Shown: positions 58,315-64,000 of the stretch, piece by piece
Layout: each line of letters starts with the position of its first letter
Position numbering within the stretch: position 1 is the stretch's first letter
Origin: Dugong dugon
Lineage: Eukaryota; Chordata; Mammalia; Sirenia; Dugongidae
Reading direction: 5' to 3'
Assembly: GCA_030035585.1 (NCBI GenBank)
Contig: CM057469.1
Span: 22,872,501 to 22,936,500, forward strand
DNA: 64,000 bases
Translations under genes and position numbers: made by a program
Notes under the pieces: model-generated
Seen by the model: the letters and a program-made list of their open reading frames with translations, nothing else
Databases searched by the model: none
What the model was told of the DNA's origin: nothing

Positions 58315-61300
58315 GTTGTTGTTGTTAAGTGCTGTCGAGTTGGTTTCGACTCATAGCAACCCTGGGCACAACAGAACGAAACACTGCCCCATCCTGTACC
58401 ATCCTCACCATTGTTGCCATGCTCGAGCCCATTGCTGCAGCCACTGTGTCAATCCATATCATTGAGGGTCTTCCTCTTTTTTGCTGACCTTCTACTTTAC
58501 CCAGCATAATGTCCTTCTCCAGGGACTGATCCTTCCTAACAACATGTCCAAAGTATGTGGGACGTAGTCTCGCCATCATTGCTTCTAAGGAGCATTCTGG
58601 TTGTACTTCTTCGAAGACAGATTTGTTCGTTCTTCTGGCAGCCCCTTGTATATTCAATATTCTTCGCCAGCACCACAATTCAAGGCAGTCAGTTCTTCTG
58701 CAGTCTTCCTTATTCACTGTCCAGCTTTCGCATGCATATGAGGCAACTGAAAATGCTATCGCTTGGGTCAGGCGCACCTTAGACCCCAACGTGACAACTT
58801 TGCTTTTCAACACTTTAAAGAGGTCTTTGGCAGCAGATTGGCCCAATGTAATGCATCTTTTGATTTCTTGACTACTGCTTTTCCATGGGTGTTGATTGTG
58901 GATCCAAGTAAAATGAAATCCTTGACAACTTCAGTCTTCTCTCCATTTATCATGATGTTGCTTATTGGTCCAGTCGTGAGGATTTTTGTTTTCTTTATGT
59001 TGAGGTGTAATCCATACTGAAGGCTGTGGTCTTTGATTTTCATCAGTAAGTGCTTTAAGTCCTCTTCATTTTCAGCAAGCAAAGTTGTGTCATCTGCATA
59101 ACGCAGGTTGTTAATGAGTCTTCCTCCAATCCAGATGCCCCATTCTTCTTCATATAGTCCAGCTTCTTGGATTATATGCTCAGCATATAGATTGATTAGG
59201 TATGGTGAAAGGATACAACCCTGACGCACACCTTTCCTGACTTTCAGCCATGCAGTATCTCCTTATTCTGTTCGAACGACTGCCTCTTGATCCATGTGCA
59301 GGTTCCTTATGAGCACAATTAAGTGTCCCAAAATTCCCATTCTTTGCAGTGTTATCCATAATTTGTTATAATCCATACAGTAGAATGCCTTAGCATAGTC
59401 AATAAAACACAAATAATCATCTTTCTAGTATTCTCTGCTTTCAACCAAGATCCATCTGACATCAGCAATGATATCCCTGGTTGCATGTCCTGTTCTAAAT
59501 CCGGCTTGAATTTCTGGCAGTTCCCTGTCGATATAGTGCTGCAGCCTCTTTTCAGTGATCTTCGGCAAAATTTTACTTGTGTGTGATATTAATGATATTG
59601 TTCGATAATTTTCGCATTCCGTTGGATCACCTTTTTTGGGAATAGGCGTAAATATGGATCTCTCCCAGTCGGTTGGCCAGGTAGCTGTCTTCCAAATTTC
59701 TTGGCATAGATGAGTGAGCACTTGCAGCACTGCATCTGTTCGTTGAAACATCTCAATGCCTTCAGTGTAGCTTGGACTTCTTTCTTCAGTACCATCAGTT
59801 CCTGATCATATGGCACCTCCTACAATGGTTGAACATCAACCAATTCTTTTTGGTGTAGTGACTCTGTGTATTCCTTCCATCTTCTTTTGAAGCTTCTTGC
59901 ATCATTTAATATTTTCCCTGTAGAATCCTTCAGTATTGTCACTTGAGGCTTGAATTTTTTCTTCAGTTCTTTCAGTTTAATAATGCCAAGTGTGTTCTTC
60001 CCTTTTGGTTTTCTGTCTCCAGGTCTTTGCACATATCATCATAGTACTCCACTTTGTCTTCTCGAGCTGCCCTTTGAAATCTTCTGTTCAGCTCTTTTAC
60101 TTCATCATTTTCCTTTTGCTTTAGGTACTCAACGTTCAAGACCAAGTTTCAAAGTCTCTTCTGACATACATTTAGGTCTTTTTTTTCTCTCCTGTCTTTT
60201 AAATGACCTGCTTTCTTCATGTATGATGTCCTTGATGTCATTCCACAACTCATCTGGTCTTTGGTCATTAGTGTTCAACGCATCAAATCTATTCTTGAGA
60301 TGGTCTCTAAATACAGGTGGGATACACTCAAGGTCATCCTTTGGCACTTGTGGATTTGTTCTAATTTTCTTCAATTTCAGCTTGAACTTGCTTATAAGTA
60401 ATTGATGGTCTGGTCTTCAGTTGGCCCCTGGCCTTGTTCTGTTGATATCGAGCTTTTTTCCATCGTGTCTTTACACAGATGTAGTCGATTTGATACCTGA
60501 GCATTCCATCTGGCCAGGTCCATGTGTATAGTCGCTGTTTATGTTGGTGAAAAAGGTATTTGCAGTGAAGAGGTCGTTGGTCTTACAAAATCCTATCATG
60601 CGATCTCCAGAGACATTTCTATCACCAAGGCCGTATTTTCCAACTACCGATCCTTCTTCTTGGTTTCCAACTTTTCACATTCTAATCACCAGTAATCATC
60701 AGTGCGTTTTATTGCATGTTCAATCAATTTCAGGCTGCAGAAGTTGGTGAAAATCTTCAATTTCTTCATCTTTGGCCTTACTGGTTGGTGTGTAAATTTG
60801 AATAGTAGTCATATTAACTGGTCTTCCTCATAGGCGTTATTCTGTCACTGACAGCATTGTACTTCAGGATAGATCTTGAAATGTTCTTTTTGATGACGAA
60901 TGCAATGCCATTCCTCTTCAAGTTTTAATTCCCAGCGTAGTAGACCATATGATTGTCAGATTCAAAATGACCAATACCAGTCCATTTCAGCTCACTAATG
61001 CCTAGGATATCAATGTTTATGCATTCCGTTTCATTTTTGACTATTTCCAGTTTTCTTAGATTCATACTTTATACATTCCAGGTTCCAATTATCAATGGAT
61101 GTTTGCAGCTGTATCTTCTCATTTTAAGTCATGCCACATCAACAAATAAAGGTCCCTAAAGCTTGACTCCATCCACGTCATTAAGGTCAACTCTACTTTG
61201 AGGAGGCAACTCTTTCCCAGTTGTGTTGTACCTTCCAAACGTGAGGGTCTCATCTTCCGGCGCTATGTCAGGCAATGTTCCACTGCTATTCATAAGGTTT

Positions 61301-61488
61301 TCCCTGGCTAATTCTTTTTAGAAGTAGACCGCTGGGTCCTTCTTCCTAGTCTATCTTAATCCGGAAGCTCAGCTGAAACCTATCTGCCATGGGTGACCCT
61401 GCTGGTATTTGAATACCGGTGGCATAGCTTCTGGCATCACAGCAACACAGAAACACCCCGCAGTACGACAAACTGACAGACTCTTGGG
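58315..61488 (-). mobile_element. Full-length RTE (BovB-class) LINE
   Basis: About 3.17 kb, the length expected for a complete RTE. In its own sense it has a 5' UTR (61488 to about 61105), endonuclease (about 61100-60420), reverse transcriptase (about 59750-58850), a C-terminal region (to about 58400) and the short repeat end (ttg)n at 58315. Near-copies of the target lie on both sides: gattccagctcat (58302-58314) and gattccgactca (61489-61500). All other RTE pieces in the window can be aligned to it by eye. Confidence 0.9.
58400..61105 (-). pseudogene. RTE endonuclease / reverse transcriptase, frameshifted
   Basis: RTE elements encode one protein with an apurinic-type endonuclease followed by a reverse transcriptase. 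Visible here in order: the endonuclease Glu motif DILGISELKWTGIG (about 60990-61010), its C-terminal WPDGMLRYQIDYICVK (about 60475-60520), then PKDDLECIPPVFRDH, WERSIFTPIPKKGDP and NYRTISLISHTSKI (59600-59700), EIQAGFRTGHATRD, RQGCILSPYLIN and LRYADDTTLLAENE (59229-59080). The C-terminal CWRRILNI region follows (58325-58846). The YADD catalytic box is intact, but the protein is cut into at least six frames by shifts and stops, so it is dead. Confidence 0.9.
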
Positions 61489-61640
61489 GATTCCGACTCA
61501 CAGCTTCCGACTCATAGCAACCCTATAGGACAGAATATAACTGCCCCATAGGGTTTGCAAGGAGCAGCTGCTGGATTCGAACTGCCAACCTTTTAGTTAG
61601 CAGCCGAGCTGTTAACCTCTACACCACCAGGGCTCCACTA

Positions 61641-62235
61641 TAATATAAAATTAGCAATTTGGCAAATTCTTTACAATGACCTCAAAATTTTACTTACTGT
61701 CTAAAATAATACTAAGTAATTCATGTCAGAAAAAAATTCATTGTCTTGGAAATAAATTACTATAAATAGCTAAACATTATTTTGATTATGGCAGTGGTAT
61801 GCATGTTGGCATGAGCTAGAAAAGAAATTGGGAGGAAGGGAGAAAATGGACTTTCCTTTTTCTAAGCAAGTAGTACACATGATAAAGAACAGAAGTGAAA
61901 GGGATCTATTGTCTGTCTGCCCTAATGTTAAATAAATACTTTTATTTATGTACATGTTTGTGCACTTTTAATAATGATTGCCCTGAAAGAAATCACCGCC
62001 TTTTAAATGACTATTTGATAATGGCTATTTATCCTTTCCACATAAAGAAAGAAGCCAGAACCCATAATTAACAGTTTAATGTGCTGAAAGAAATGGCCTC
62101 TTGGACTGAATACAAAGCCAAAGAAGGAGTTTTGAATACTAATCCCAGTGCTTCATCTTCTCCAAGTAAGAGACCACAGATTCCCCTCCTATTTCTCCAC
62201 AGAGGGCAATTACATATTCTCCACATAAAATTTAT
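61641..62235. other. Intronic stretch without recognised repeat
   Basis: AT-rich, nothing recognised. Confidence 0.5.
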
Positions 62236-63730
62236 TTTATTCATTCAATAAATATTTATTGAGCACCTATTATATGATATGGAGCCCTGGTGGCATAGTG
62301 GTTAAGAGCTTGGCTGCTAACCAAAAGGCTGGCTGTTCGAATCCACCAGCCGCTCCTTGGAAATCCCATGGGACAGTTCTACTCTGTCCTATAGGGTGGC
62401 TATGAGTCAGAATCGACTCAACGGCAATGGGTTTGTTTGTTTGTTTTGGTTTATTATATGATAAACACTATTCTTCGCACTGAAGATACAGTAGTAAACC
62501 AGATGAATGTGGTCCCTGAACTCACGTTTTTAGCTCAGTATACAGAGGCAGAGAATAAAGACACAAATGAGCAATCAACCAATAAGTAAATGAAGGCAAT
62601 GAGAGGGCTACAGTACTAAGAAGCAGCTTAGTCATGATTATTGGATGGCTATGGGGAAGGCATATGAAGGAAGGTGCTGCTATAGACAGAATGTCTGTTA
62701 GGAGGTGATACTTGAATTCAGATCTGAATAATAATAAGACCCAGCCACATTAAAATCTGAGGATAAATTATTCCCAGCAGCTAGAATAACATGTGCAAAT
62801 GTCCTGAGGCAGGGATGAGCTTGCTGATTGAGGAGTATCGATGCGGCTGCAGCATAATGAACAAGGTAGACGGTGGTGTGAAGAAAGGCTGGAGAGGTTG
62901 GCATGGTTCAGATCATGTAGGTCAGGGGCTTGCAAAAGTTGTTTTTTTTTTTTTTTCACCACAACTTATACTAAGAAATATATTTTCCATTACAGCCAAA
63001 TAACACAATGTAGCTTACATATTTAAAACTAAAAAATTTCACAGAACAATACTTACCCTTACTGCATGTGATGTGCTGTGGTATTATTTTTTTCTACTCT
63101 ATTTTATTTATTTTTTCATTGTAGATTTTGAGTCATCAAATTGATATGATTAATGGCTCCTGGTTTACTAGAGTAGGGTCTTGTAGACCACAGTAAGAAA
63201 GTTTGGATTTTATTTCATTAGTAATGGAAAACCATTAGAGTGTTTTAAGCAGAGTAGTGATCTGATTTAAGTTTTTAAAAAGATAACTCTGCTTGTTGGG
63301 TAGTAGGCACCCAAAAGTGGAAGCCGGGAGACCAGTTAAGAGACTGTGGCCTTCAGTGAAGTGAAAAAGATGGTGGTTTAGACAAAGGTAGGGGCAGTGA
63401 AGAGGATGAGAAGTTATAGGATTTGCTAGCGAATTCAATGGGGTAAATAAAGACAAGGAGAATCAGGAGTGACTCTTAGGGTTCTGTCTGAGCAACAGGG
63501 TGAATGATGGCTTTCTTAATTATATATGGAGTCCTGGGGAAGTATAGATAGGAGAGTGGAATTTAAAAGTTCTTTTATGGACACATACATTTGGACTGTC
63601 TATTAGACATTGAGATGTACCTGTTAAGTAGGCAGTAGGATATTCAAATCAGACACTCAAAGGGGAGGTTGGTGTCCAAGGTATTAATTGGTAATCATTG
63701 ATATGTGCTCCATGGAAGTGGATACTGTCA
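62236..63730 (-). repeat. L2 LINE, inverted, interrupted by an AfroSINE
   Basis: Starts at the L2 3' tail complement (cattcaataaatatttattg). After the SINE it continues 'agatacagtagtaaaccaga', 'caaatgtcctgaggcaggga', 'gatcatgtaggtcaggggct' and, later, 'aagtttggattttatttcat', 'agataactctgcttgttggg', 'gattcaaatcagacactc'-type blocks in the order of the L2 complement. A T-run at 62942-62956 and unrelated AT-rich DNA to about 63120 interrupt it. Confidence 0.8.
62280..62451 (+). repeat. AfroSINE (type I), short form
   Basis: 'ggagccctggtggcatagtg' to 'aacggcaatgggtttgtttg'. The exact 12-bp TSD tattatatgata lies at 62268-62279 and 62452-62463. Confidence 0.95.
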
Positions 63731-63745
63731 CCTAAGGAGAGAATG

Positions 63746-63952
63746 TGGAGTCCCTGGGTGGTGCAAGTGGTTAATGTGCTCGGCTGCTAATTGAAATGTT
63801 GGAGGTTCGAGTCCACCCAGGGGTGCCTCGGAAGAAAGGGCTGGCAGTCTACTTCTGTGAAATCAGCCATCTAAAACTCTGTGGAGCAAAGTTCTACTCT
63901 GACACACGTGGGGTCACCATGAGTCAAAATTAACTCGATGGCAAATGATTTT
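63746..63952 (+). repeat. AfroSINE (type II), full length
   Basis: 'gagtccctgggtggtgcaag' to 'aactcgatggcaaatg'. The exact 13-bp TSD taaggagagaatg lies at 63733-63745 and 63953-63965. The window ends shortly after. Confidence 0.95.
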
Positions 63953-64000
63953 TAAGGAGAGAATGCAGATGGAGGAGACAAGAGATACGAGGAACAAACG

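Larger units (their letters stand above)
58271..61640 (-). repeat. AfroSINE (type I), inverted, split by a full-length RTE
   Basis: The tail end is 58271-58314 (accaaactccttgccttcaa). The remainder is 61489-61640, to head 'caccaccagggctcc'. The RTE sits between them. Confidence 0.85.

Noticed and set aside
58557..60405. Plus-strand frames over the RTE (for example 58557-58871 and 59950-60405)
   Set aside because: They are the complement of the minus-strand RTE coding region.
1..64000. CRISPR-like arrays, riboswitches, operons or phage features
   Set aside because: The sequence is vertebrate intronic DNA. The short tandem tracts are microsatellites without spacer structure.

Overview
The window is repeat-rich, AT-rich mammalian nuclear DNA holding one coding exon. 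The repeats point to Afrotheria, most likely an elephant. There are more than twenty copies of a tRNA-derived SINE with a head like ggagccctggtggcgcag and a tail like gactcgacggcaacgggttt (AfroSINE type). These sit beside RTE/BovB-class LINE copies, a full-length RTE, and L1 copies that share one lineage-specific 3' UTR. No bacterial or viral gene architecture is present. The species call is an inference from repeat content.

The only host coding sequence I can support is a 97-bp exon at 5615-5711 (+). It matches the start of the DEP region of RGS7 (regulator of G-protein signalling 7), with an AG acceptor and a GTAAGT donor. The rest of the window is therefore most simply read as two large RGS7 introns: 1-5614 and 5712-64000. 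I saw no segment encoding the expected next residues (SDIVQWL...), so the downstream exon is probably beyond the window.

Layout: 0.9-1.8 kb is a decayed mariner. 3.7-4.1 kb is a short non-autonomous RTE. 5.8-6.8 kb is an antisense L2. 8.1-12.1 kb is an L1 with both ends and a perfect target-site duplication (TSD) but most of its coding region missing. 12.8-15.5 kb holds old L1s split by a TA-flanked DNA element and an RTE fragment. 19.7-22.5 kb holds two L2s in opposite orientation, one split by a tRNA-Gly-headed SINE and the other by an L1 3' UTR. 25.5-27 kb holds an ORF-like unknown and an L1 3' UTR. 33.3-36.1 kb holds L1 and RTE copies. 37.5-43.6 kb is mostly antisense L1 with a second L1 nested inside. 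45.6-46.8 kb holds a SINE dimer and a SINE foldback. 49.9-53.5 kb holds an RTE derivative and a layered nest of LTR, SINE and DNA elements. 54-57.3 kb is antisense L2 broken by later insertions. 58.3-61.5 kb is a full-length RTE inside an AfroSINE. 62.2-63.7 kb is antisense L2 with an AfroSINE.

The most coherent biological story is the RTE family. The full-length RTE, internally deleted RTEs, a short form joining its 5' UTR to its 3' end, and a tRNA-Gly-headed version of that short form all occur here. AfroSINE tails also resemble the RTE 3' end. This suggests that RTE machinery mobilised several SINE families, much as BovB did for Bov-A and Bov-tA in ruminants. I found no new enzymatic, defence or CRISPR-like system.
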